From Nocardioides sp. Iso805N (GTDB lineage: Bacteria > Actinomycetota > Actinomycetes > Propionibacteriales > Nocardioidaceae): a stretch of DNA of 64,000 bases. The stretch lies in NCBI RefSeq assembly GCF_000364605.1, contig NZ_KB822581.1, positions 114,253-178,252 on the forward strand, given 5' to 3'. The notes under the pieces are model-generated. The model saw only the letters and a list, made by a program, of their open reading frames with translations, searched no databases and was not told where the DNA came from. This document shows positions 44,031 through 53,033 of this stretch, piece by piece. A program made the position numbers and the translations under genes. Every line of letters begins with the position of its first letter. Position 1 is the stretch's first letter.

Positions 44031-46852
44031 GGCGGCGCTGGTCGGTCCTGGCCGCTGTGGGAGCGGTGCTCGTCGCCACCGCCCTGATCGGCTTCGCCCT
44101 GGTGCCGAGTGCACAGGCGAGTGACACCGCGACCTTCACCAAGACCGTCAACCGGGTCTTCTACAACGCCGACGGCACGACGACGCCGGCCGACCCGGAT
44201 CACCCCGACGGCTATCACGTCAAGGTCACCGTCTCCGCGACACAGAACCTGCGCGGCAACCAGCCGATCACCGTCTCTTGGAGCGGCGCTCATCCGACGG
44301 GTGGGATCGTCAACGACCCCAACTATGGCTACGACGGCTCGGAGCAGGAGTATCCCTTCGTCCTGATGGAGTGCCGAGGGACGGCAACGACGGTCAGGCC
44401 GGAGACATGCTGGACGCAGACCTCAGCCGAGCGCGTCCAGACCGCGGGCACCGTCACCAGCGCACCGGTGTGGCGGGCCGACGGTGCAGCGAAGTCGGCG
44501 GATCGCGCGGCCCAGGTCGACCAGCCGCCGGGCAACCGGCCCGCCACGTGCACCGTGCAGAGATTCGAGCGCTGGTTGCCGCTGGTCGCCGCGAGCGGCA
44601 CGACGTATTACGGCGGTGGGGTGGGCTGTTACGACCTGGCTCCCGAGGGATCCGACGAGCCGACAACGGGCGTGCCCGACAACACCACGTACGGCATCAC
44701 CGGCACCGACGGCAAGGGCACGGCCCAGTTCGCGGTGTGGACCGCTGATGAGAACGCCACCCTGGGGTGCTCTTCGACGGTGGCCTGCTCGCTCGTGGCG
44801 ATCCCGGTCACCGGGGTCGACTGCGACCCCGACTTCACGCAGGTACAGCCTGGCGATCCGATCATCCCGACCGCCGCTCAGCAGGCGCGCTATGCGAGCA
44901 CGTGCGAGAAGGCCGACTCCTACCAGCCGGGTCAGCGCGCCGACGGCTCCGGTGCCAACTTCAACCTGGCGACGTCGGGACGGCTGTGGTGGTCAGCGTC
45001 GAACTGGGCCAACCGGATCGTGGTACCGCTCAACTTCGCCGTCTCCGGCAGTACCTGCTCGCTGGTGAACAACGATGCGCCGCTGCTTGCCTACGGCTCG
45101 ATCCTGATGACCGACATCGCGGCGCAGTGGCAGCCGACGTTCTGCACAACCAGTGGCTACCGGCCGTTCCTGCACGTGCAGGCGACGGATACCCAGGCGC
45201 GGAGCCTGGTGAGCGGCGACAACCCCGCCATCAAGGTGGGGTTGAGCTCGTTGCCGCCGGACGACGGCTTCGGCGCGCCCGTCGCGCAGGCGCCGGTGGC
45301 GATGACGGGGTTCGCGATCGCCTACAACATCGACGGGGCCGACGGTCAGCCGATAACGGACCTGAGGCTCAACGCGCGACTCCTGGCGAAGCTGCTGACC
45401 GAGTCCTACAACGGTGATCTTCAGGGCCGTACGGCGTACCCGACGCTGGCGGGCAACCCGCGCACGATCTTCGCCGATCCGGAGTTCCATGCGCTGAATC
45501 CCGGCGTGGACACCAGCATCCCCGGCGTCGCGAATGCGGCGGCGGCCCTCATCTCCCTGTCCAGCGATTCCGACATGCTGACCGCCCTGAGCAGCTACAT
45601 CGCAGCCGACCCGGACGCCCGCAAGTGGCTCGACGGCGTGCCGGACCCGTGGGGGATGGTGGTCAACCCGCACTACCAGCTCGACCTGCCGGCCGGCCAG
45701 GACGCGAGCGATCCGCACCTGAGCCTGCCGGTCACCTCGTGGCCGCTGCTCGACGACTTCGCCCTCGACGGGACCGGGAGCAACGCCTGCGTGAAGGGGG
45801 TGCCCTATCTCGCCCAGATCGCACATCCGCTCTCTCAGATCTCCACGATCGAGGAGGACATCGAGTTCGCGTTGTCGAACAGCCAGACCACGTGCCAGAC
45901 GATCACTGATGCCAACGACCCGAGCCAGCTGGTGCCCAAGACGGAGGGGCAGCAGCCGGTCGGTCACCGCTTCGTCATCGGAGTCGTGCCGCTGACGGCA
46001 GTCGACCGCTACGGTCTCCGGCCGGCAGCGCTCGAGACCAGTTCGAACGTCGGTCCTCAGACCAAGTTCACCGATGCCGCGGGCAAGACGTTCGCCTCCC
46101 CGGACACCGCCGGGCTCAAAGCGGCCGTGAAGCTGCTCTCCCCGGACACCGACGCGGGCGCTTGGACATTCGACTACAACGAGATCGATAGCCAGACCGG
46201 CGCCTACCCCGGTCTGATGCCGATCTATGCGGACGTTCCGACGTCGGGCCTGAGCAGCGACGACGCCGCCAGGGTCGCGCAGCTGCTCACCTTCGCGGCG
46301 GGCCGCGGCCAGACGCCCGGCACCGCGAACGGGCAGTTGGCGCCCGGCGCGCTGCCGTTGACCGCGGGCAACGGCCTCGGCACCGAGGCGGCCTACACCC
46401 TGTGCGTCGCCCGCCAGGTGAAGGCCCAGACGGGCGTAGTGCCACCGCTGACCGGCACCTGTCCCGCCGTACCGACGAAGGCGAAGCCGACCAAGAGCGC
46501 GTCCGCCTCTTCGAGCAGTACGCCGTCGAGCGTCGCCTCGACGCCGCCCGCCGGCAGTACCGGTGCTGTCGTGGCGCCGCCGGTGCCCTCGGCCGCTGCC
46601 TCCGCTCCGGCCCCGACCGAGGTGGCGACCACCTCGGCGGCCGTGAAGACGGTGGGCGCCTACTCCGGGCTCGGCCGGTGGGGCCTGCCGATCACACTCA
46701 TCGTCGGGCTCCTCCTCCTGGTCGCTGGGCTGGCCCTGCGGTGGGGAGCCGAGGCGTGGGCGGCGGCGAAGGTCGTCGGGCCTCGGACGGGACCGTGGCT
46801 GAGCAGCACCTGGGCACGCTACGGCCCGGCTCGCGGCAGGAGGCGCGGATGA
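44027..46852 (+). CDS. Large exported membrane-anchored protein with PstS-like segments, 941 aa
   Basis: Signal peptide about 1-31, ending LVPSAQA. The N-terminal part (about 35-330) looks like an extracellular beta-rich region with several cysteines (VLMECRGTATTVRPETC, GCSSTVACSLVAIPVTGVDCDPDF). The middle (about 330-830) has stretches resembling PstS folds, for example PVAMTGFAIAYNIDG and LRLNARLLAKLLTESYNGDLQG. A Ser/Thr/Pro linker and one transmembrane helix (about 887-905) end the protein. No LPXTG motif is present. The family is not recognised; it is coupled to PstS upstream and to the sortase-like gene downstream. Confidence 0.8.
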   Translation: MRRRWSVLAAVGAVLVATALIGFALVPSAQASDTATFTKTVNRVFYNADGTTTPADPDHPDGYHVKVTVSATQNLRGNQPITVSWSGAHPTGGIVNDPNYGYDGSEQEYPFVLMECRGTATTVRPETCWTQTSAERVQTAGTVTSAPVWRADGAAKSADRAAQVDQPPGNRPATCTVQRFERWLPLVAASGTTYYGGGVGCYDLAPEGSDEPTTGVPDNTTYGITGTDGKGTAQFAVWTADENATLGCSSTVACSLVAIPVTGVDCDPDFTQVQPGDPIIPTAAQQARYASTCEKADSYQPGQRADGSGANFNLATSGRLWWSASNWANRIVVPLNFAVSGSTCSLVNNDAPLLAYGSILMTDIAAQWQPTFCTTSGYRPFLHVQATDTQARSLVSGDNPAIKVGLSSLPPDDGFGAPVAQAPVAMTGFAIAYNIDGADGQPITDLRLNARLLAKLLTESYNGDLQGRTAYPTLAGNPRTIFADPEFHALNPGVDTSIPGVANAAAALISLSSDSDMLTALSSYIAADPDARKWLDGVPDPWGMVVNPHYQLDLPAGQDASDPHLSLPVTSWPLLDDFALDGTGSNACVKGVPYLAQIAHPLSQISTIEEDIEFALSNSQTTCQTITDANDPSQLVPKTEGQQPVGHRFVIGVVPLTAVDRYGLRPAALETSSNVGPQTKFTDAAGKTFASPDTAGLKAAVKLLSPDTDAGAWTFDYNEIDSQTGAYPGLMPIYADVPTSGLSSDDAARVAQLLTFAAGRGQTPGTANGQLAPGALPLTAGNGLGTEAAYTLCVARQVKAQTGVVPPLTGTCPAVPTKAKPTKSASASSSSTPSSVASTPPAGSTGAVVAPPVPSAAASAPAPTEVATTSAAVKTVGAYSGLGRWGLPITLIVGLLLLVAGLALRWGAEAWAAAKVVGPRTGPWLSSTWARYGPARGRRRG

Positions 46853-47778
46853 GCGCCCCGACGACCGACGCGAGCCAGCTCGCCGAGCCAGCCCGGACGA
46901 CCGTCCGGGTCGAGCCGGTCGACGTCACCCCGCTGCCGCGTCCTGACGGCACCCAGCTGCGGCTCGGCCTCTCGCACGTGCTCTTCACGCTGGTCGGCCT
47001 GATCGCTTGGCTGTTCCTCTACGTCTACGTGCTCAGCGGGTTCAGCCAGGGCCATGTCCAGCAGCAGCTCTACGGGCAGCTGCGCGAGCAGCTCGCGGAG
47101 GGCACGGCTCCCACCGGCGCGCCGATCGCCGCGGGTGCGCCGGTGGCGCTGCTCGACGTACCGGCGCTCGGGCTGCATCACGTGGTCGTCGTCGAGGGCA
47201 CCCGCCCCGCTCAGCTGCAGGACGGCCCGGGCCACAAGCTCGGTGGCGTCCTACCGGGGCAGGCGGGGGTCAGCACGCTGATGGGGCGTGCCGTCTCCCA
47301 CGGCGCACCCTTCCGGCACCTGGGCTCGCTGAAGCCGGGCGCCGCCATCACCGTGACGACAGCTGAGGGCACCTTCGCCTACCGCGTCGACGACGTACGC
47401 ACCAAGGGCGACCCGGTCCCGGCCGCTCCGGCGGCGGGCGTGGGCCGGCTGGTCCTGGTCTCCGCCGACAGCTCCGGCTGGCTGGCCCACCCCCAGACCG
47501 TGTACGTCGACGCGAGCCTGCAGGGTGCCGCCCAGCCGGCGAGTGACGTCTCCGCGTCCGACCCCGGCGGTGCGGCGATGGCCCGGGACACCAGCGCCGG
47601 CACGCTCGCCATCCTGGCGATCGCGCTCGAGCTGCTGGTCGGGGCGCTGGTCGCGTTCACCTGGGCGCGTCATCGCTGGTCCCGGTTGGGCGCCTGGATC
47701 GCCGGCGTGCCGGTGCTTCTCGCCGCGCTCTGGCTGGTCTCGATCGTGGCGTCGCGGCTGCTGCCCAACCTGATCTGA
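46849..47778 (+). CDS. Sortase-fold protein lacking catalytic residues (pseudo-sortase)
   Basis: 309 residues with transmembrane helices at about 44-64, 252-272 and 282-302. The middle (about 95-225) aligns without gaps to the class E sortase at 63357 over GPGHKLGGVLPGQAGVSTLM and MGRAVSHGAPFRHLGSLKPG. The catalytic His is Arg147, and where the sortase has LTTC this protein has VSAD (Asp208). The usual C-terminal Arg position is also not conserved (PQTVYVDAS). It therefore cannot work as a transpeptidase in the normal way. Its place between exported binding proteins suggests a structural or chaperone role; this is inference. Confidence 0.8.
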   Translation: MSAPTTDASQLAEPARTTVRVEPVDVTPLPRPDGTQLRLGLSHVLFTLVGLIAWLFLYVYVLSGFSQGHVQQQLYGQLREQLAEGTAPTGAPIAAGAPVALLDVPALGLHHVVVVEGTRPAQLQDGPGHKLGGVLPGQAGVSTLMGRAVSHGAPFRHLGSLKPGAAITVTTAEGTFAYRVDDVRTKGDPVPAAPAAGVGRLVLVSADSSGWLAHPQTVYVDASLQGAAQPASDVSASDPGGAAMARDTSAGTLAILAIALELLVGALVAFTWARHRWSRLGAWIAGVPVLLAALWLVSIVASRLLPNLI

Positions 47779-47935
47779 GGCGCTGAAACCGGCTCCGGCG
47801 CACCAATAGTCGTGAAAATGGACAAAGTCGCCTAAATCAATCATCAATAAGTTAGTGTTCGGGCCGTGGCCTCGCGCCACCTCGTTCCTCCGTCCTCGAT
47901 CCTGGGGCCGGTCGTTGCTCCAGAAAGGCACATCC

Positions 47936-49186
47936 ATGTCGAAGCGGCATGTGGCAGTCGGCGCCTCCCTGCTCGGGCTCGTGGCTGCTGGCGCCCTCTC
48001 CTTCGGGCAGGGCTCGGCAACGGCCGACATCGCCCCTCAGGCACAGGACGTCGTGGGCGTCGGGTCGGACGTGATCCAGAACTCGGTCGACTTCCTCGCC
48101 GACGGCTCACCGACCGGTCTGCCGGGCTTCAACTCGGCCGGCAACGTCAATCGGCTCTTCAACTTTGATGCCTCGGCCGACGCGAACGGCCGCAACGCCT
48201 TCACCGATCCGGGCCTGGGCGCCTCGGCTGCACTGAACCCCTCGGTCGTGCTGCGTGCGGGCACCTCGCCTGTGCTGCGGCCCAACGGCGGCGGCGCCGG
48301 CATCACCGCGCTGGAAAAGGACACCGCCGGCGCGATCGACTTCGCCCGTAGCCCCAACCTTCCGAAGGCGGCCGACCAGACGGCTGCCACCAACGCCCTC
48401 AGCACGAAGCTGTACACGATCCAGTTCGCGGACGACAAGCAGTACATCGCCACGGCGTCGACGACGAACGCTCCGACCGCAGGCCTCAACCCGGTGCAGC
48501 TGGCCGGGATCTACTGCTCGAACGCGGCGAACAACTACACCACCTGGGACCAGGTGGGCGGGACCGGTTCCGGCACCATCGTCGCCGAGCGGCCGCAGGA
48601 CAGTGCCGGCGTGCTCAAGCAGTTCCAGGCCGTCCTCCAGACCGGCAACGGCGGCACCGCCTGCACCTGGAAGACGAGCGTCAAGGCCGTCCAGCAGAAC
48701 GATCCGAGCACCGTGGCGGGCAACCCCGACGCGATCGTGCCTTTCCCGCAGAGCCGCTACAAGCTGCTCCAGCAGAACTACTTCCCCGACCCGGCCAACG
48801 CCGCCTACACCGGTAGCACCGCGAACGGCTCCAACGGGAAGACGACCACGCCGCTCAGCGCCGCCGGCATCACGCTCCAGGTGCCGGGTGCCAACGGTGT
48901 CGACGCCGGGGCCTACGTCGCGGACCTGCCCTTCTACCTGATCTTCCGCGAGTCGGCGATCGACTCCACCAAGGCATGGCAGCCGGGCAGCACGCTGAAC
49001 TGGGTCAAGACGCTGTTCTACAACCCTGACTACGACCCGAGCGACGCCGCCGGTGCGCCGGCCCCGTGGATCGTCAGCGCCGCCGGCCAGCAGCTGCTCA
49101 CCAGCCTGGGCCTGACGCCGTACTACCCGGGCGTCACCGCGAATGCCCTCAGCGCCACCCAGCCGGGCGAGGCGACCAAGGGCTGA
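47936..49186 (+). CDS. Second exported PstS-like binding protein, no anchor
   Basis: 416 residues from the ATG after AGAAAGG. Signal peptide about 1-30 (VGASLLGLVAAGALSFGQGSATA). The mature part begins DVVGVGSDVIQNSVDFLADG, the PstS-like entry, and has ALEKDTAGAIDFARSPN and GLNPVQLAGIYCSNAANNYTTWDQVGG (PstS-like). No lipobox and no C-terminal helix, so it is probably secreted or held by partners. An AT-rich 157-bp gap upstream likely carries its own promoter. Confidence 0.85.
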   Translation: MSKRHVAVGASLLGLVAAGALSFGQGSATADIAPQAQDVVGVGSDVIQNSVDFLADGSPTGLPGFNSAGNVNRLFNFDASADANGRNAFTDPGLGASAALNPSVVLRAGTSPVLRPNGGGAGITALEKDTAGAIDFARSPNLPKAADQTAATNALSTKLYTIQFADDKQYIATASTTNAPTAGLNPVQLAGIYCSNAANNYTTWDQVGGTGSGTIVAERPQDSAGVLKQFQAVLQTGNGGTACTWKTSVKAVQQNDPSTVAGNPDAIVPFPQSRYKLLQQNYFPDPANAAYTGSTANGSNGKTTTPLSAAGITLQVPGANGVDAGAYVADLPFYLIFRESAIDSTKAWQPGSTLNWVKTLFYNPDYDPSDAAGAPAPWIVSAAGQQLLTSLGLTPYYPGVTANALSATQPGEATKG

Positions 49187-49259
49187 TCGGTCGACCCCGG
49201 GGGCACCCCGATCGACCTTGACGAACCGAGCCCGCGACGACAGACGAGAGGAGGAGACG

Positions 49260-49889
49260 ATGACGATGACCGATGAGAAGATCGACCAGCCCCGACGGGC
49301 CACGCGGACGGGACACCGCGGCCCGCTGGTGACGGCGCGCCGAGGGCTGGTGGCGGGTGTGGTCATCGTCGTCCTTCTCGCCGTCGCCGGTTGGGCGGTC
49401 GCCCGTCACCACGGCGCGGTCGGGGCGGCGCCGTATAGGGATCCGGCGGCCGTCGGGGCGCTCACCCTGTGTCACAACGGCTCGGCCGTGACCTCAGGCA
49501 GCACCACCGACCGGCCGTTCGTGACGACGGTGGTGAGCAGCCAGGCCGCCACCGGCGGCTTGGCCACCGGCACCACCGCGACGCTCTACGCCTATCAGCC
49601 CCGCCAAGGAGTCGGTCCGGAGTCGTGGAGCGGGCTCCAGCTCGGCGCCGCGTCGAGCGTCACCGACGTCAAGGCGCCGGGCGCGATGCTCACCGGTACA
49701 GACACCACCTTGGCGCAGTTCGTGAACGCCTATCCCGCGCAGGATGGCGGCTGGGTCCAGCTGCGGGTCGTCCTGGGCGCTCCGGGTCAGGCGCCGCAGA
49801 CGTCGTCGTACGCCGCGCTCGACCTCCACATCCACGGCTCCACCTGGACCGCCGCCGACCCCGGCACCGCCACCTGCCCGAGCTCCTGA
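49260..49889 (+). CDS. Membrane-tethered protein with repeated locus-specific domain, 209 aa
   Basis: ATG after a perfect AGGAGG-type site. One N-terminal transmembrane helix (about 28-48; LVAGVVIVVLLAVAGWAVA), then an extracellular domain (about 62-200). That domain shares a pattern with the next gene: ALTLCHNGSAVTSG / AIKLQVAGNTVTSG, LYAYQPRQGVGPESWSGLQLG / LSAYQPTAEGTWTGAQL, TTLAQFVNAYPAQDGGWVQLRVVLG / VTLQQFLSGYTPASGGLVELRLKT, and YAALDLHIHGSTWT / YDAVDIYVDTAAGTWS. The domain is not recognised. Confidence 0.8.
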   Translation: MTMTDEKIDQPRRATRTGHRGPLVTARRGLVAGVVIVVLLAVAGWAVARHHGAVGAAPYRDPAAVGALTLCHNGSAVTSGSTTDRPFVTTVVSSQAATGGLATGTTATLYAYQPRQGVGPESWSGLQLGAASSVTDVKAPGAMLTGTDTTLAQFVNAYPAQDGGWVQLRVVLGAPGQAPQTSSYAALDLHIHGSTWTAADPGTATCPSS

Positions 49890-49932
49890 TCGCCAGCGAT
49901 CCCACCGACACTGCAGTTTTGAGAGGACAACC

Positions 49933-50883
49933 ATGAACAAGCGGGCCATCCGCGCCGGAGCGGTCACCGCCGTCGGCGCCGCCGCGCTCGTCGGCGCCGG
50001 GATCGTCGTCGTCTCGGCCTCGGGCGACACCACCGCGGCCCCCGACGCCAACCGGGTCGGCGCCATCAAGCTCCAGGTCGCCGGGAACACCGTCACGTCC
50101 GGTCACCTCACCGACGCGATCACCGCTGTCGGCGCCGCGAACGATGCCCTGACCGGCGCCAAGGCCGCCGTCTTCGGTTACGTCCACGCGGGCTACGCGT
50201 ACGCCGGACCCACCACCTCGGCCGACCTGTCTGCCTACCAGCCGACGGCGGAAGGCACCTGGACCGGCGCCCAGCTCACCGCCGCGGTGGACAACGACGG
50301 CCTGAGCGTCCCGCTCGGCTCCAGCGTCACGCTGCAGCAGTTCCTGAGCGGCTACACGCCAGCCAGCGGCGGTCTGGTCGAGCTGCGGCTCAAGACGATC
50401 AGTCCCGGGTCGGCGATCTCGGCCGCCTACGACGCCGTCGACATCTACGTCGACACCGCCGCCGGCACGTGGAGCACCACCAGCACCGGTACGACGTCGC
50501 CGACCTCGCCCACAGGTGCACCTTCCACCACGGCCCCGAGCTCGCCGAGCACCACCGGCTCCTCGACCCCGACCAAGTCCGCGACCACCCCGCCGGTGGT
50601 GAAGAAGGTCGCCGCGACGGTGACCCTCAAGGTCGCGAAGAAGGTCAAGCGCACCAAGAAGGTGCCGGTGACGGTGAGCGTCAAGGCGAGCAAGACGCCC
50701 ACCGGCACGGTGACGATCTTCGACGGCAACAAGAAGCTCGCCAGCGCGACGCTCAAGGCTGGCAAGGCCTCGGTCAAGCTGAAGAAGCTCAAGAAGGGCA
50801 AGCACAAGATCAAGGCGACCTACGCCGGCTCGACCACCGTCACGGCCGCGAGCAGCAAGACCATCACCGTCACCTCCAAGTGA
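49933..50883 (+). CDS. Exported protein: locus-specific domain plus Ig-like domain, 316 aa
   Basis: Signal or anchor segment about 8-30 (AGAVTAVGAAALVGAGIVVVSASG). Residues about 42-185 are homologous to the extracellular domain of the preceding gene. A Ser/Thr/Pro-rich linker (about 186-230) leads to a C-terminal bacterial Ig-like domain (about 235-316) rich in Lys, with PTGTVTIFDGNKKLASATLKAGKASVKL and KHKIKATYAGSTTVTAASSKT. It could bind polymers or other surface proteins. It lies directly upstream of pstB. Confidence 0.85.
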   Translation: MNKRAIRAGAVTAVGAAALVGAGIVVVSASGDTTAAPDANRVGAIKLQVAGNTVTSGHLTDAITAVGAANDALTGAKAAVFGYVHAGYAYAGPTTSADLSAYQPTAEGTWTGAQLTAAVDNDGLSVPLGSSVTLQQFLSGYTPASGGLVELRLKTISPGSAISAAYDAVDIYVDTAAGTWSTTSTGTTSPTSPTGAPSTTAPSSPSTTGSSTPTKSATTPPVVKKVAATVTLKVAKKVKRTKKVPVTVSVKASKTPTGTVTIFDGNKKLASATLKAGKASVKLKKLKKGKHKIKATYAGSTTVTAASSKTITVTSK

Positions 50884-50959
50884 CGGTGCCCCAGACCGGC
50901 CGGCTGGTGGCGCAGCACCCGCGCCGCCAGCCGGCCATCCTCCCAGCACCGGAGACGAC

Positions 50960-51811
50960 ATGACCACACTCGTCGACGAGCAGGCCGCGACCGTCGCCGT
51001 ACCGACGACGACCGGCACGGAGACGCGGCCGTCTGCGACCTCCGCGCTGAGCGCCGAGAACGTCTCGGCGTGGTTCGGCCGGCGCAAGGTGCTCGACCGG
51101 GTCTCCCTGGAGATGCCGGCCGGCCAGGTGACGGCGCTGATCGGGCCGTCGGGATGCGGCAAGTCGACCTTCCTCCGGATCCTCAACCGGATGCACGAGC
51201 TGGTGCCGTCGGCGTCGCTGGCGGGGGAGGTCCGGCTCGACGGCGAGGACATCTACGACCCGCACCGTCAGGTCATCGAGGCGCGCAAGGCGATCGGGAT
51301 GGTCTTCCAGAAGCCCAACCCGTTCCCGGCGATGTCGATCCGGGACAACGTGTTGGCCGGGCTCTCGCTGACCGGTACGAAGGTGCAGCGGTCCACGCGC
51401 GGGCAGCTGGTGGAGGAATCGCTGAGTCGGGCCGGCCTGTGGAACGAGGTCAAGGACCGGCTGGACCAGCCAGGTGGCGCACTGTCGGGAGGTCAGCAGC
51501 AGCGGCTGTGCATCGCCCGCTCGCTCGCGGTCCGGCCTCAGGTGCTGCTGATGGACGAGCCCTGCTCCGCGCTGGACCCGACCTCGACGCGCGTGGTCGA
51601 GGAGACCATCAAGGAGATCGGCCACCAGGTGACGGTCGTGATCGTCACCCACAACATGCAGCAGGCCCGCCGGGTCTCGGACCGGTGCGCTTTCTTCCTG
51701 GCCGAGCACGGCCAACCCGGCGTGATCATCGAGCACGGCGAGACCGAGGCGATGTTCGAGGCGCCGCACGACCAGCGCACCTCGGACTACGTGCACGGCC
51801 ACTTCGGCTGA
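50960..51811 (+). CDS. pstB: Phosphate-type ABC transporter ATPase PstB
   Basis: 283 residues. Walker A GPSGCGKSTFLRILNRMHEL, Q-loop IGMVFQKPNPFPAMSI, signature LSGGQQQRLCIARSLA, Walker B VLLMDEPCSALDPTS and H-loop VTHNMQQA are PstB-typical. A 30-residue N-terminal extension is unusual. It would energise PstC-PstA. No phoU gene follows. Confidence 0.93.
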   Translation: MTTLVDEQAATVAVPTTTGTETRPSATSALSAENVSAWFGRRKVLDRVSLEMPAGQVTALIGPSGCGKSTFLRILNRMHELVPSASLAGEVRLDGEDIYDPHRQVIEARKAIGMVFQKPNPFPAMSIRDNVLAGLSLTGTKVQRSTRGQLVEESLSRAGLWNEVKDRLDQPGGALSGGQQQRLCIARSLAVRPQVLLMDEPCSALDPTSTRVVEETIKEIGHQVTVVIVTHNMQQARRVSDRCAFFLAEHGQPGVIIEHGETEAMFEAPHDQRTSDYVHGHFG

Positions 51812-51841
51812 GCAGGCCGAGCCGCCTGTCAGACTCGACCC

Positions 51842-52591
51842 ATGCCGAGCTGGGACCCACAGCACTATCTCGCCTATGCCGATGAGCGCGGCCGTCCGTT
51901 CATCGACCTGCTCGCCCGGGTCGGCGCCACCGCGCCGCGCCGCGTCGTCGACCTCGGCTGCGGCCCCGGCAACATGACCCGACTCCTGGCCGAGCGCTGG
52001 CCGGCGGCCGAGGTGATCGGCGTGGACAGCTCGTCCGACATGATCGAGCGCGCGCGCACCGATCAGCCGGACCTGTCGTGGGTCCAGGCCGACGTGCGGG
52101 AGTGGCGCGAGCCTGCCGACGTACTGATCTCCAACGCGATGCTGCAGTGGGTGCCCGACCACCTCGACCTGCTGCCGGCGATCGCCGCACTGGCGACCGA
52201 GTGGCTGGCCTTCCAGGTGCCGGCCAACTTCGGCGAGCCCTCGCACACGATCCCGATCGAGCTCGCCGCCTCGGGGGAGTACGCCGAGCACACCGCCTCG
52301 GTCGAGCTGCCGGGATCGCACGCCGCGCTCGACTACCTCGACGTGCTGCGCGCCGACTTCGAGGTCGATGCCTGGACGACGACGTACCTGCACGTGCTCC
52401 GGGGTGCCGACGCGGTCTTCGACTGGGTCAGCGGGACCGGGATGCGGCCGATCCTGCAGGCGCTGCCCGCTGAGCTGCGTGAGCGCTTCGTGACCGAGGT
52501 CAAGGCGCGGCTGCGGGTCGCCTACCCGGCGAGCGACGGCGTGGTGGTGATGCCGTTCCAGCGGGTCTTCGTGGTGGGCCGCCGGCGCTAG
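51842..52591 (+). CDS. tam: Trans-aconitate 2-methyltransferase-like SAM methyltransferase
   Basis: 249 residues: SWDPQHYLAYADERGRPFIDLLARV at the N-terminus, SAM site VVDLGCGPGNMTRLLAERWP, and ISNAMLQWVPDHLDLLPAI, all typical of Tam. Tam methylates trans-aconitate, removing an inhibitor of the citric acid cycle. It is a stand-alone gene after pstB. Confidence 0.88.
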   Translation: MPSWDPQHYLAYADERGRPFIDLLARVGATAPRRVVDLGCGPGNMTRLLAERWPAAEVIGVDSSSDMIERARTDQPDLSWVQADVREWREPADVLISNAMLQWVPDHLDLLPAIAALATEWLAFQVPANFGEPSHTIPIELAASGEYAEHTASVELPGSHAALDYLDVLRADFEVDAWTTTYLHVLRGADAVFDWVSGTGMRPILQALPAELRERFVTEVKARLRVAYPASDGVVVMPFQRVFVVGRRR

Positions 52592-52595
52592 CGGC

Positions 52596-52991
52596 TCAGC
52601 GGTCGGCCGGGCGCCTGCGAAGGGCCAGGGCGACGATCGCCGCCGATGCCGCGCCGAGCGCGATGCCGCTCAGTGTTGCCCGCGGCAACGGTCCGTCGGT
52701 GCGGTAGCCGGCGACCGCACGGCTGGCCTGGGCGGAGAGCACCGAGCCCTCGCTCTGGTGGGAGAGCAGCGAGCCACCGGACTGGTTCGAGCCCCACGAG
52801 GCCACCGACATCGATGATCCGAGCGAGAACGTCGAGGCGAACGACCCCACGCTGCCCAGCGAGGCGAAGGATCCCACGCTCGCGATCGAGAGCACCGAGC
52901 CGTGGGACCACAGGGAGAGGACCGAGTCGGTGGAGCCGATCGACCAGCGGGACCGGGTGCGGGACCTGGCGTTGGACCTGCTGCGGGGCAT
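52596..52991 (-). CDS. Serine-triplet-repeat protein with C-terminal membrane anchor, 131 aa
   Basis: From residue 14 to 86 serine occurs at every third position without interruption (25 triplets; for example [18 protein letters not shown]). The other two positions are small or hydrophobic. Such strict three-residue periodicity suits a triangular beta-solenoid. A basic N-terminus ([15 protein letters not shown]) precedes it, and a hydrophobic helix (about 108-124; [17 protein letters not shown]) with RRRPADR ends it, so it is probably tail-anchored. There is no signal peptide. The function is unknown. It is divergent from miaB. Confidence 0.8.
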   Translation of the reverse strand: MPRSRSNARSRTRSRWSIGSTDSVLSLWSHGSVLSIASVGSFASLGSVGSFASTFSLGSSMSVASWGSNQSGGSLLSHQSEGSVLSAQASRAVAGYRTDGPLPRATLSGIALGAASAAIVALALRRRPADR

Positions 52992-53033
52992 GGCTCCAGC
53001 CTCGCAGATTCCGGCGCCGCCCGCGCTCCGCCG

